From Nitrospinaceae bacterium (lineage in GTDB: Bacteria; Nitrospinota; Nitrospinia; Nitrospinales; Nitrospinaceae), in contig JAJDAX010000092.1 in assembly GCA_029261615.1 (NCBI GenBank), positions 1 to 5,768 of the forward strand: a stretch of DNA of 5,768 bases, in the 5' to 3' direction. This document shows positions 1 to 5,389 of the stretch, piece after piece. The translations under genes and the position numbers were made by a program. Each line of letters begins with the position of its first letter. The stretch's first letter is position 1. The notes below the pieces were generated by a model that saw only the letters and a program-made list of their open reading frames with translations, did not search any database and was not told the origin of the DNA.

Positions 1-236
1 TGATATGTAGTGGGAAAACCCATGTTCATGTCCAGGCCATAGCTGACGCCATTCTTGAAGCAACCGTGGGGACCCCGCACAAAGTGGTTACCATGGAAGG
101 TTATAGCGCAGGAAATTGGATTATTCTTGATCTTGTGGACACTATTGTTCACGTTTTCAAAAAGGATGTTAGAAAGTATTACGATCTTGAACGGCTGTGG
201 GGTGACGTGCCAGTTGTCGCTGAAGTGGACGGATGA
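1..236 (+). CDS. rsfS: Ribosomal silencing factor RsfS (Iojap family), 3' end only
   Basis: RsfS binds ribosomal protein uL14 on the large subunit, blocks subunit joining and so lowers translation in stationary phase or starvation. The visible 77 residues, read in frame 3 up to the TGA at 234-236, are the C-terminal two thirds of the family. They include a VQAIADAIL helix, the G-NWIILDLVDTIVHVF core strand-loop-strand and the KYYDLERLWGD signature near the end, which together are diagnostic for Iojap/RsfS. The start and the N-terminal part lie before the window. The reading frame is intact. An ATG overlaps the stop (ATGA at 233-236), but the 35-codon frame it opens is not convincing as a gene. 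The next real gene is the DksA-family protein 120 bases downstream on the same strand, so the two could share a transcript. Confidence 0.92.
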   Translation, partial: ICSGKTHVHVQAIADAILEATVGTPHKVVTMEGYSAGNWIILDLVDTIVHVFKKDVRKYYDLERLWGDVPVVAEVDG

Positions 237-267
237 TTAGGGCAGTTGAAACTATCTGGGGCTACAA

Positions 268-304
268 GTCCTCTTTGCCTAAAGAGGTGTGGCGAGTTGC
301 CACA
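268..304 (+). other. Two adjacent hairpins in the rsfS-DksA-family spacer
   Basis: Two stem-loops sit back to back in the 120-base spacer. The first is CCTCTTT (270-276), a four-base loop, and AAAGAGG (281-287). The second starts at the next base: TGTGGC (288-293), loop GAGTT, and GCCACA (299-304). Neither is followed by a T-run, so they are not a typical intrinsic terminator on the plus strand. They end about 50 bases before the DksA-family start codon and could be a leader structure, an RNase processing site or a transcript-stabilising element. The pairing is seen directly; the role is unknown, and I recognise no riboswitch class in it. Confidence 0.5.
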
Positions 305-356
305 ACCGGAACTAAAAAATTGCATGAGATACCCATTTAAGGAGTTTTAGTGTTTT

Positions 357-737
357 ATGAATGTGAAAAAAATTGAGAAGTTCAAAACTTCCCTGGTTGA
401 GTTGAGGAGCCATCTTTTAGGGGACGTTGAAAAAAATCGTAAGACCAGCCAAACAGACGAATTCACCGAAATGTTGGCCGACACTACAGACGAGGCAGCC
501 CGGCTATCCACCCGCCAAATGATCCTCAACCTTGGGGAACAAGGCAGGGAAAGATTAAAGTTAATCGAGGAAGCACTTGCACGCATTGAAGAGGGAGAAT
601 TCGGTACCTGCCAGCGTTGCGAAAAAAAAATCCCGGAAGCCCGGTTACGAGTCGTGCCTTTTACTCAATATTGCGTGGCCTGCCTGGATGAAATTGAAAA
701 AGAGGAAAATCTTGATCGTATTAACACAATCAAATAA
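357..737 (+). CDS. DksA/TraR family RNA polymerase-binding zinc-finger protein
   Basis: This is a 126-residue member of the DksA/TraR family. These proteins insert a coiled coil into the RNA polymerase secondary channel and, often with ppGpp, retune transcription initiation. Residues 1-80 are mostly charged helix, consistent with the coiled coil. The tip motif D42-x-x-D45-x-A47 matches the DxxDxA motif that makes E. coli DksA active. A four-cysteine zinc finger follows (C85, C88, C106, C109), embedded in the family signature around GEFGTCQRC. At 126 residues it is shorter than E. coli DksA (about 150), mostly at the N-terminus. ATG 357 is the first start after an in-frame TAG; its GGAG (341-344) is 12 bases upstream, a longish spacing. 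GTG 363 is a less likely alternative. It lies between rsfS and the LapA/LapB-like gene on the same strand. Confidence 0.94.
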   Translation: MNVKKIEKFKTSLVELRSHLLGDVEKNRKTSQTDEFTEMLADTTDEAARLSTRQMILNLGEQGRERLKLIEEALARIEEGEFGTCQRCEKKIPEARLRVVPFTQYCVACLDEIEKEENLDRINTIK

Positions 738-815
738 ATTGCATCGCGTCAGTGGAGATGCCCTCCTTCTCTTAAACGTGTTGTCCCGACCCAAACCCAT
801 TCAAAAACTTTCCCC

Positions 816-2153
816 GTGTCTCTAAGGTTCATCTTTTCATTAGCCTGCTTGATTCTGATGGCGGTGTATTTTGCCTTCTTGAATCCAACCGAACTTGAAG
901 TCCACCTGACCCGGAATCTGGCGTTTAAAATTCCGATGGTGGTGTTTCTTATGGGATCGCTTTTACTGGGTGTGCTGATCAGTGCTGCGTTCCAAAGCCT
1001 CCTCGAAATCCAGGCTTCGTGGAGCCATTTTCGTGAAAACCAGAAAGTTAAAAAGCAGGAGAGCCGTTTCAAAAAATGGGACAAGTGGTACCGCAAAGCA
1101 GAAAGCGCCATCGCCAGTGGGCGGTTACCCAAAGGAATCGCCCTGTTTGAAAAAATTCTGGCAGACAACCCTCATCATAGCGCCGCCCTGTTCCAATTAG
1201 GCAATCACAAGCGGGCGCAGGGCGAGTTTGAAACGGCCATTGACTATCATCAAAGAGCCCTGGTTGCTGACCCAGAAGATTTTCAAGCCTTGTATAGCCT
1301 GGCAGAGGATTTTGCCGCGGCAGGAAACATCGAGCAACAGGTCGAAACGCTCAACCGGTGCCTTTCCCTGGATTCCAATTCCCTGCCGACCCTGAAAAAA
1401 ATCCGGGAAGCTTACCTGTCAACACAAAACCTGGATGGCGCACAAACCGTACAAAAGTCCATTCTTGGCCTGATGCAGGATTCAAACAAGCTCCAGGATG
1501 AGCGTGAGCTGTTCACCTCAATTATTTATTCTCTTGGCATGAAACATTTTGAAGACGGGAATTATGATCCTGCAGTGGCTGAGTTCCGCCGGGCCATCAA
1601 GGAGGATGAAAACTCTGCCCCGGCCTATGTCAGCCTTGGAGATATCTATCTCAAGCTTGAAAACTCCAGACAGGCGTTGAAAGCGTGGAAGTCGGGATTT
1701 GAAAAAACCGGTGCACCGGTTTGTCTGCTGAGAATGCAGGAATGGCACGACTCGCAAGGAAACACCGGGGAAGGCGATAAACTCCTGCGAAACGCTGTTG
1801 AGAAAAGCGAGAAAAAGAAACGCGAGCTCTTCTCCCTGATATACGCACAACGTTTGTTGTCCCAGGGAAAAAGTACGGATGCCGCCGAGATATTGGAAGC
1901 GGTTGAAGATGGGGCCATCATCACGCGATTGTCTACCATCAAAGCATTTCAGGATTCGGGAGCCCAGGACAAGGCGGACGCCTTGATCCAATCTACTTTT
2001 GATCAAGTGGAATACGCAGTTCAGGTTTATTACTGCAGCGCCTGTGGAAACGAGTTCGATAACTGGTCCGGTCTTTGTCCCCAATGTGAATCCTGGGCCA
2101 CTCTGACTTGTGGTTCTTCCAAGCTTCGGTCACATTCAAAACCCTCTACCTGA
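816..2153 (+). CDS. lapB: LapA-LapB fusion: membrane-anchored TPR protein with rubredoxin-like C-terminus (LPS assembly)
   Basis: In E. coli, LapA and LapB (YciM) are separate inner-membrane proteins encoded side by side. LapB controls LPS synthesis by acting with FtsH and YejM/PbgA on LpxC. Here both parts lie in one 445-residue chain. Residues 1-60 look like LapA (DUF1049): a first helix at about 4-22, the typical Asn-Pro turn (23-24), and a second helix at about 39-59. A charged linker follows, then TPR-like helical repeats at about 90-400. The chain ends in a rubredoxin-like knuckle with C407-x-x-C410 and C421-x-x-C424, the LapB metal-binding hallmark. The start is inferred as GTG 816. 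The frame is open back to the DksA-family stop with no ATG, no clear Shine-Dalgarno is visible, and ATG 858 would cut the first helix. The C-terminal tail after the knuckle is short and unremarkable. Confidence 0.88.
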   Translation: MSLRFIFSLACLILMAVYFAFLNPTELEVHLTRNLAFKIPMVVFLMGSLLLGVLISAAFQSLLEIQASWSHFRENQKVKKQESRFKKWDKWYRKAESAIASGRLPKGIALFEKILADNPHHSAALFQLGNHKRAQGEFETAIDYHQRALVADPEDFQALYSLAEDFAAAGNIEQQVETLNRCLSLDSNSLPTLKKIREAYLSTQNLDGAQTVQKSILGLMQDSNKLQDERELFTSIIYSLGMKHFEDGNYDPAVAEFRRAIKEDENSAPAYVSLGDIYLKLENSRQALKAWKSGFEKTGAPVCLLRMQEWHDSQGNTGEGDKLLRNAVEKSEKKKRELFSLIYAQRLLSQGKSTDAAEILEAVEDGAIITRLSTIKAFQDSGAQDKADALIQSTFDQVEYAVQVYYCSACGNEFDNWSGLCPQCESWATLTCGSSKLRSHSKPST

Positions 2154-2373
2154 AACAAACCACCCCACCTCGAATAATTGCCACACACGCTCCACTGCGG
2201 GGCCAAGAACCCAACTCAAGTCTGACTACAAATAGTTCCCCACCTATCTTGGATAAGCAGAACAACAGTAACTTGAAAATGGTTTCAGACATTCCCTGCC
2301 TCAAGAGCTCGTTTTGGTATGGCTCCCGCTCTTGCCACAGGTGGCCCCTGCTCAGTAATCCAGAAAAATCAGA
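2154..2373. other. Convergent intergenic spacer, no clear feature
   Basis: This 220-base stretch separates the stops of two convergent genes. I see no tRNA, no convincing reading frame and no strong intrinsic terminator. The only inverted repeats are weak, for example TGAAA/TTTCA around 2274-2287 and GCCA/TGGC around 2334-2345. Termination of both genes is therefore either Rho-dependent or uses structures I cannot recognise by eye. Confidence 0.4.
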
Positions 2374-2862
2374 CTAGGGATTCATCTTCTGAGCTTGAAC
2401 CAGCTTGGTGCCCTTTAAAAATGTTTTCGCCGACAACAGGGCATCCTTGTTCAAGAGGAAATATAATCCCTGACTAGGGTAACGCACCACCTGACTTGAA
2501 ACCGTTTGAGGGGTTCCATAATGCTTGATGATGGTTGAGAACTTGTCACCCAGCTTCAGCCCTGAAACAAATTTGCCTTTGAAGGTAGGAGAAAGTTCAA
2601 TCGCTTCCACCTTACTACCTCCATTAAGAGCGCGAATGATCAGCCCCTGGCTGGCATAATTGATTTCAATACTGTCTTTGCTGGCATCGGGCCCACGATT
2701 GACCTTGACCGAGGAGGGTATCCCCAGAATTTTGATCGCATCGCTAAGTGCCATGCCAGGCTTAATGTTTTCACCGACCACAAGATTTGCGGACCAGGAC
2801 AGAACGGGGCTGATTAAAAACCCAACCAGAAAAATCGCCCCGATTACTTTATCAAGCTTCAC
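2374..2862 (-). CDS. Small exported protein with two tandem copies of one repeat, function unknown
   Basis: This is a 162-residue protein starting at GTG 2862. It is preceded by a strong Shine-Dalgarno (GGAAGGAG on the minus strand, 2876-2869) with a six-base gap. A longer frame from ATG 2907 exists but lacks this site and would bury the signal peptide. Residues 1-25 form a classical signal peptide: Lys early, a hydrophobic stretch, then cleavage after Ser-Trp-Ser-Ala. The mature part has two matching halves. Each begins G-x-x-L-x-D, runs through I-K-x-x-G-x-P-x-x-V, and reaches Y-x-SQGL (YASQGL at 69-74, YPSQGL at 128-133). The layout resembles small BamE-like or copper-amine-oxidase-N-like periplasmic folds, but I do not recognise the family. 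It is likely periplasmic or surface-attached; no lipobox cysteine is present. It lies downstream of the HD-GYP gene on the same strand, 266 bases away, so it probably has its own promoter. Confidence 0.78.
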   Translation of the reverse strand: MKLDKVIGAIFLVGFLISPVLSWSANLVVGENIKPGMALSDAIKILGIPSSVKVNRGPDASKDSIEINYASQGLIIRALNGGSKVEAIELSPTFKGKFVSGLKLGDKFSTIIKHYGTPQTVSSQVVRYPSQGLYFLLNKDALLSAKTFLKGTKLVQAQKMNP

Positions 2863-3128
2863 GGCCGTCTCCTTCCAAGGTTTGAGGACAATAGATGATC
2901 CTATCACCTGATATTTCGGCAGATCACCCCTAATCCCTTAACAATCAAATAATTCAATCCATTTATTGTACTCTAAACAAGCTCCTGTGGAAAACAAAAA
3001 ATTCTCCAAAGACCTTCGACCTCAAATACTTAGGGCTAAACGGGGGTAAACTTCAAAGGTAAAAAAACCGCTTTAATTTAAATGAGGAGTATTTATTAGG
3101 TGGGAAATGGCCAAAAAAGGCCTCTGCC

Positions 3129-4208
3129 TCAGGGTGAGACTGTTTCCAACGCATCAGTAAACTGATCCCGAATCTTATTGACCTCAGGGAGGGTTTTGAT
3201 GAATGCGTCCATCAATTCCGGTTGAAAATGCTTCCCTTTCTGTTCCTGCATCCAGTCAACTGCCTCATTCACATCCCAGGCTTTCTTGTAAGGCCGTTCG
3301 GAAGTAAGGGCATCGAACACATCGCAGACGGCTACGATGCGCCCCTCTATTGAGATATCTTCTCCACTCAGTCCTTCCGGATATCCCGATCCATCCCATT
3401 TCTCATGGTGATGTTGGGCGATATTGCGGGCAGCTACCATCAGAGTGGAGTCATTCCCGGACAATATCTCCGCCCCCTTGTTAACATGGGTTTTCATGAT
3501 TTCCCATTCATCGGCTTCCAGTTTGCCGGGTTTTAGCAGAATCTTATCTGGAATGCCGATCTTCCCAATGTCATGCATGGGACTGGCGTTCAGAATAAGT
3601 TGGCATTGTTTGTCTGGAAACCCCATCTGTTTCGCCAGCAAACATGAAAACTGACTCATCCGGATTACGTGGTTTCCTGTTTCGTTATCACGATATTCCC
3701 CGGCCCGACCAAGGCGATGGATAACCTCCTGCCTTGTTTCCTCCAGTTCCAGTGTCCGTGCTTTTACCTGCTCTTCCAGAATCTGGTTGAGGTTACGGTG
3801 TTTGTTATGGAGAATCCTGACTTCCAGCATATTCCGGATGCGACACACAACCTCCGATACATCCAGAGGTTTTCCCAGGAAATCGCGTGCCCCTGCGCTC
3901 AACGCACGGTGACGTATGGTCGGGTGGTCAACAGCTGTCAAAACCAGAACTGGGATATACGAATCTGTTTCCACCTCTTTGAGCTGCTTCATGACGCCAA
4001 AGCCATCAAGGTGGGGCATATTGAGGTCAAGCAACACCAGTTCTGGTTTGTGCAACTTATACAATTCTAAGACTTCAAGGGGGTTCTGGGTGGACAGAAT
4101 ATTCGTGTAACCGGCCTGAGTCAGGATTTGCTGTAGTAATAAAACATTTGAAGCCTGATCATCAACAATCAGGATTTTTGAATCCAGATACTCATTCGGG
4201 TCCATCAT
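3129..4208 (-). CDS. Two-component response regulator, REC + HD-GYP c-di-GMP phosphodiesterase (RpfG-like)
   Basis: This 359-residue cytoplasmic regulator is expected to hydrolyse cyclic di-GMP when its receiver is phosphorylated by a histidine kinase, which is not in the window. Receiver domain, about 10-128: acidic pair D16-D17, phosphoacceptor D61 in LLDLNMP, switch T91 and conserved K113. A helical linker (about 130-163) looks coiled-coil. The HD-GYP domain runs from about 165 to 340 and has H180, the H212-D213 pair in MHDIGKIGIPDKIL, H241, and the HHEKWDGSGYP motif at 267-277, followed by R290 and D296 in the IVAVCDVFDALTSERPY segment. All key residues of an active HD-GYP enzyme appear present. 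ATG 4208 has GGAG (4219-4216) seven bases upstream; the second ATG, one codon later, is less well placed. A weak sigma-54-like site lies just upstream. The architecture is that of RpfG-class regulators controlling motility or biofilm. Confidence 0.97.
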   Translation of the reverse strand: MMDPNEYLDSKILIVDDQASNVLLLQQILTQAGYTNILSTQNPLEVLELYKLHKPELVLLDLNMPHLDGFGVMKQLKEVETDSYIPVLVLTAVDHPTIRHRALSAGARDFLGKPLDVSEVVCRIRNMLEVRILHNKHRNLNQILEEQVKARTLELEETRQEVIHRLGRAGEYRDNETGNHVIRMSQFSCLLAKQMGFPDKQCQLILNASPMHDIGKIGIPDKILLKPGKLEADEWEIMKTHVNKGAEILSGNDSTLMVAARNIAQHHHEKWDGSGYPEGLSGEDISIEGRIVAVCDVFDALTSERPYKKAWDVNEAVDWMQEQKGKHFQPELMDAFIKTLPEVNKIRDQFTDALETVSP

Positions 4209-4233
4209 TTTCAGGCTCCAGTAATAAGAATAA

Positions 4234-4249
4234 AGCGGTTAATTGGCCA
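4234..4249 (-). promoter_or_regulatory. Possible sigma-54 (-24/-12) promoter of the HD-GYP gene
   Basis: The minus strand reads TGGCCAATTAACCGCT. It keeps the essential GG, the exact ten-base gap and the GC followed by T, but the positions in between match the consensus poorly. The predicted start, near 4223, would give a leader of about 15 bases that still includes the GGAG at 4219-4216. A sigma-70 reading is also possible: TTGAGG, 18 bases, TATTCT on the same strand. The better sigma-54 site nearby makes this one worth noting, but it is weak by itself. Confidence 0.28.
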
Positions 4250-4361
4250 CCCTCAAGGAGTTCTATTTTCTCTTTTAACCACTCCCAAACACCCGGCCTT
4301 TTTCATTCGCTGGCCTTATTTTTTCCGACTGAAGGAGGAATTCCCTCTCGCAATGATTCCA

Positions 4362-4426
4362 ATGGGCGGTCCCAGATTTACGGGAGGGGTTGTAAATCTG
4401 GGACAGGATTCCTTCCTGCCGCCCAT
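4362..4426. repeat. Three-way-junction palindromic element
   Basis: The outer stem is ATGGGCGG (4362-4369) with CCGCCCAT (4419-4426). Inside lie two hairpins with no unpaired base between the three helices. The first is a perfect 12-bp stem, TCCCAGATTTAC (4370-4381) with GTAAATCTGGGA (4392-4403), and a ten-base loop. The second is CAGGA (4404-4408) with TCCTG (4414-4418) and a five-base loop. All pairs are Watson-Crick. A T6 run (4428-4433) follows on the plus strand, so the element could also end transcription rightward. Its form resembles REP/MITE-like palindromes or a compact structured RNA; which of these it is cannot be told from one copy. Confidence 0.7.
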
Positions 4427-4672
4427 ATTTTTTATTTCCGCCTCCCAATATTTCTAGCCTGTCGTCCAAACTTTAATTTACAGGAACCAAAATTAAGTTA
4501 AGGGAAGTATTTCTAAATATCAACCCTCAAAGGTTGATTGTTATCGCTATCACGTTTTTAAAATCCTTGCCCAAAGCCTCTTACTTCTGCAAGACTTTTT
4601 ACCTTTCAAAATACGCCTCTTGGGACACAGACCTTTCAACACATTCATGGGCCTTATAATTCATAAGTTTGA

Positions 4673-4705
4673 GGAGAGATTCTTATTAAAAAGAATCTCC
4701 TTTTT
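4673..4705 (+). terminator. Rho-independent terminator, plus strand
   Basis: The stem is AGATTCTT (4677-4684) with AAGAATCT (4691-4698) around the loop ATTAAA. It is extended by further G-C pairs at its base with one bulged A (4675), and a TTTTT run (4701-4705) follows. On the minus strand the hairpin is not followed by T residues, so it points rightward. No protein gene on the plus strand precedes it; the nearest plus-strand gene ended more than 2.5 kb to the left. It therefore suggests an unannotated plus-strand RNA. Confidence 0.6.
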
Positions 4706-4745
4706 AACCCGGTTGCCCTGCCAACGTCCGCTAACCAAACATTCA

Positions 4746-4797
4746 GGGGACCTTGGAAGGTGCGCGGTGGCACCACTCAGTGGCTTACGTCACCCCT
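4746..4797. other. Cluster of overlapping hairpins just downstream of the 73-residue gene
   Basis: This stretch begins right after the stop of the 73-residue gene on the minus strand. It contains several competing pairings, given here in plus-strand sequence: ACCTT/AAGGT (4750-4754 with 4757-4761), GGTGC/GCACC (4759-4763 with 4770-4774), CCAC/GTGG (4773-4776 with 4780-4783), and an outer GGGGAC-type arm near 4746-4751 with a GTCACCCC arm at 4789-4796. There is no T-run on the minus strand side. It may act as a 3' end structure protecting or ending the small-gene mRNA. The pairing is seen; the function is inference. Confidence 0.4.
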
Positions 4798-5019
4798 TCA
4801 GTTTATGAACGAAAAAGATTGATCGAAAACACCTGCATATTTTTGATCCAGTTTTTTCTTAACATGATTTGGGACATTACTGTTTCGTGGTCCGTGCATA
4901 AGATCGATCTGGTTTTCGTCATCGTAAAATCGTCTCCAATGCATGTCTGTCAATTTGCTACCGCTGACCACTTTTTTTACCTTCCCATTTTTGTTGAGGA
5001 TTTTCACTGGATAAATCAT
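4798..5019 (-). CDS. Small basic protein of 73 residues, unrecognised, under an apparent sigma-54 promoter
   Basis: The start is ATG 5019, chosen because AAGGAG (5032-5027 on the minus strand) stands seven bases upstream. An in-frame start at 5073 would add 18 residues but has no such site. The protein has no signal peptide and no membrane segment. It is basic (13 Lys/Arg against 7 Asp/Glu by count) and has three histidines. It opens with a beta-strand-like PVKILNKNGKVKKVV segment, followed by an acidic, aromatic stretch HWRRFYDDENQ at 27-37, then a Lys-rich helix (53-60). I do not recognise the family. A near-consensus sigma-54 promoter lies about 70 bases upstream, and the next gene upstream encodes a sigma-54 activator. 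The job is thus probably conditional, as with small adaptor or stress proteins, but that is inference. Confidence 0.72.
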   Translation of the reverse strand: MIYPVKILNKNGKVKKVVSGSKLTDMHWRRFYDDENQIDLMHGPRNSNVPNHVKKKLDQKYAGVFDQSFSFIN

Positions 5020-5088
5020 AACTCTTCTCCTTAAGTAATGACGGTTTGGGGTAATCCCAAAGCTCCTTGGCATTTCTTCTTATTACTT

Positions 5089-5105
5089 AGCAACAGGCGT
5101 GCCAA
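5089..5105 (-). promoter_or_regulatory. Sigma-54 (-24/-12) promoter of the 73-residue gene
   Basis: The minus strand reads TTGGCACGCCTGTTGCT. Against the consensus YTGGCACGRNNNTTGCW every defined position matches except the single R. The GG and GC are separated by exactly ten bases. The expected transcription start is about 5078, giving a leader of about 59 bases that contains a small hairpin and the AAGGAG site before ATG 5019. Sigma-54 promoters need an AAA+ activator, and such a gene lies directly upstream. Confidence 0.85.
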
Positions 5106-5168
5106 AAAGAGAATTCAAAGTTTTACCCAATTTTTCAATTACTTATCGGTATTGCGGGCATGGAGGGG

Positions 5169-5231
5169 TTTTCATAAATGATCATGTTTTCATATAAAAA
5201 TTTATAATGCCCAACTACTTTTTCATATAAA
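5169..5231. promoter_or_regulatory. Repeated TTTTCATA boxes, candidate activator-binding sites
   Basis: TTTTCATATAAA occurs exactly twice (5187-5198 and 5220-5231), with starts 33 bases apart, close to three helical turns. A third, shorter copy, TTTTCATAAA, is at 5169-5178. They lie about 90-155 bases upstream of the predicted start at 5078, inside the range usual for enhancer sites of sigma-54 activators. The region is AT-rich, so chance or a bending site (for example for IHF) is possible. Confidence 0.4.
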
Positions 5232-5353
5232 CCAAACTATTAAATATCAGGGTTTTCGAAAATGGATCTTTCAATTGGGGAGTTGGAGGGTGAAAACGGG
5301 CGGATAATACTTTTATAAAGCTCGGTCGATACTTCCCTAATTAACCGGCCCTG

Positions 5354-5375
5354 AAAAGGGCGTATGGGCTACGCC
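5354..5375 (-). terminator. Candidate terminator of the sigma-54 activator gene
   Basis: On the minus strand, 15 bases after the TAA of the regulator gene, GGCGTA (5375-5370) pairs with TACGCC (5364-5359) around GCCCA, and CTTTTC follows. The T-run is short (four). A second hairpin, GCCCT/AGGGC with a four-base loop (5348-5361), overlaps its right arm, so the two cannot form together. It is likely a weak terminator separating the regulator from the small gene. Confidence 0.42.
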
Positions 5376-5389
5376 AGGCAATAGAATGG

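Larger units (their letters stand above)
4209..4797. other. Gene-poor 589-base interval rich in inverted repeats
   Basis: No reading frame here has both a ribosome-binding site and protein-like composition. What it holds, left to right: a possible sigma-54 site for the HD-GYP gene (4234-4249), a three-way-junction palindrome (4362-4426), an AT-rich imperfect hairpin (4469-4479 with 4490-4499), a 7-bp hairpin (ATCAACC 4519-4525 with GGTTGAT 4532-4538), two pairs of short direct repeats (4576-4639), a plus-strand terminator (4673-4705), and a cluster of overlapping hairpins just after the 73-residue gene (about 4746-4797). This density of structure with no protein gene suggests a small RNA, a repeat-element insertion, or both. 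Confidence 0.6.
5020..5389. other. Regulatory interval between the sigma-54 activator gene and the 73-residue gene
   Basis: This is a 370-base AT-rich spacer with no gene. From left to right it holds the Shine-Dalgarno of the small gene, a leader hairpin (TTTGGG 5045-5050 with CCCAAA 5056-5061), the sigma-54 promoter (5089-5105), a set of TTTTCATA-type repeats (5169-5231) and two overlapping hairpins after the activator gene (5348-5375). The order promoter, repeats, activator gene is what one expects of a sigma-54 control region on the minus strand. Confidence 0.6.

Noticed and set aside
233..340. 35-codon frame opening at an ATG that overlaps the rsfS stop
   Set aside because: The ATGA overlap is suggestive, but the product matches nothing I know (it is not RlmH, which often follows rsfS). 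It has no ribosome-binding site of its own, and most of it is taken up by the two hairpins. The next gene's GGAG directly follows its stop.
2319..2338. TGGC-to-TTGC pattern resembling a sigma-54 promoter in the convergent spacer
   Set aside because: The gap between GG and GC is eleven bases instead of the strict ten, and there is no gene for it to serve on either strand.
2108..2377. 89-codon plus-strand frame overlapping the end of the LapA/LapB gene
   Set aside because: It starts inside the LapA/LapB coding region in another frame, has low-complexity composition and shows no recognisable motif.
2965..2970. TACAAT on the minus strand as a -10 box for the exported-protein gene
   Set aside because: No -35 box at 16-18 bases is convincing; the nearest TTGTTT hexamers are 4 and 21 bases away.
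3107..3122. GGCC-A6-GGCC as a terminator of the HD-GYP gene
   Set aside because: The stem is only four base pairs, and on the minus strand the T-run lies in the loop, not after the stem.
4275..4469. 64-codon minus-strand frame over the three-way-junction element
   Set aside because: No ribosome-binding site is apparent, and its sequence is dictated by the palindrome; the composition is not protein-like.
4757..4778. Minus-strand GGTGCCACCGCG resembling the T-box antiterminator motif
   Set aside because: It lies right after the stop of the 73-residue gene. No specifier stem is evident, and no synthetase, amino-acid or transporter gene follows. The match is explained by the local hairpin arms.
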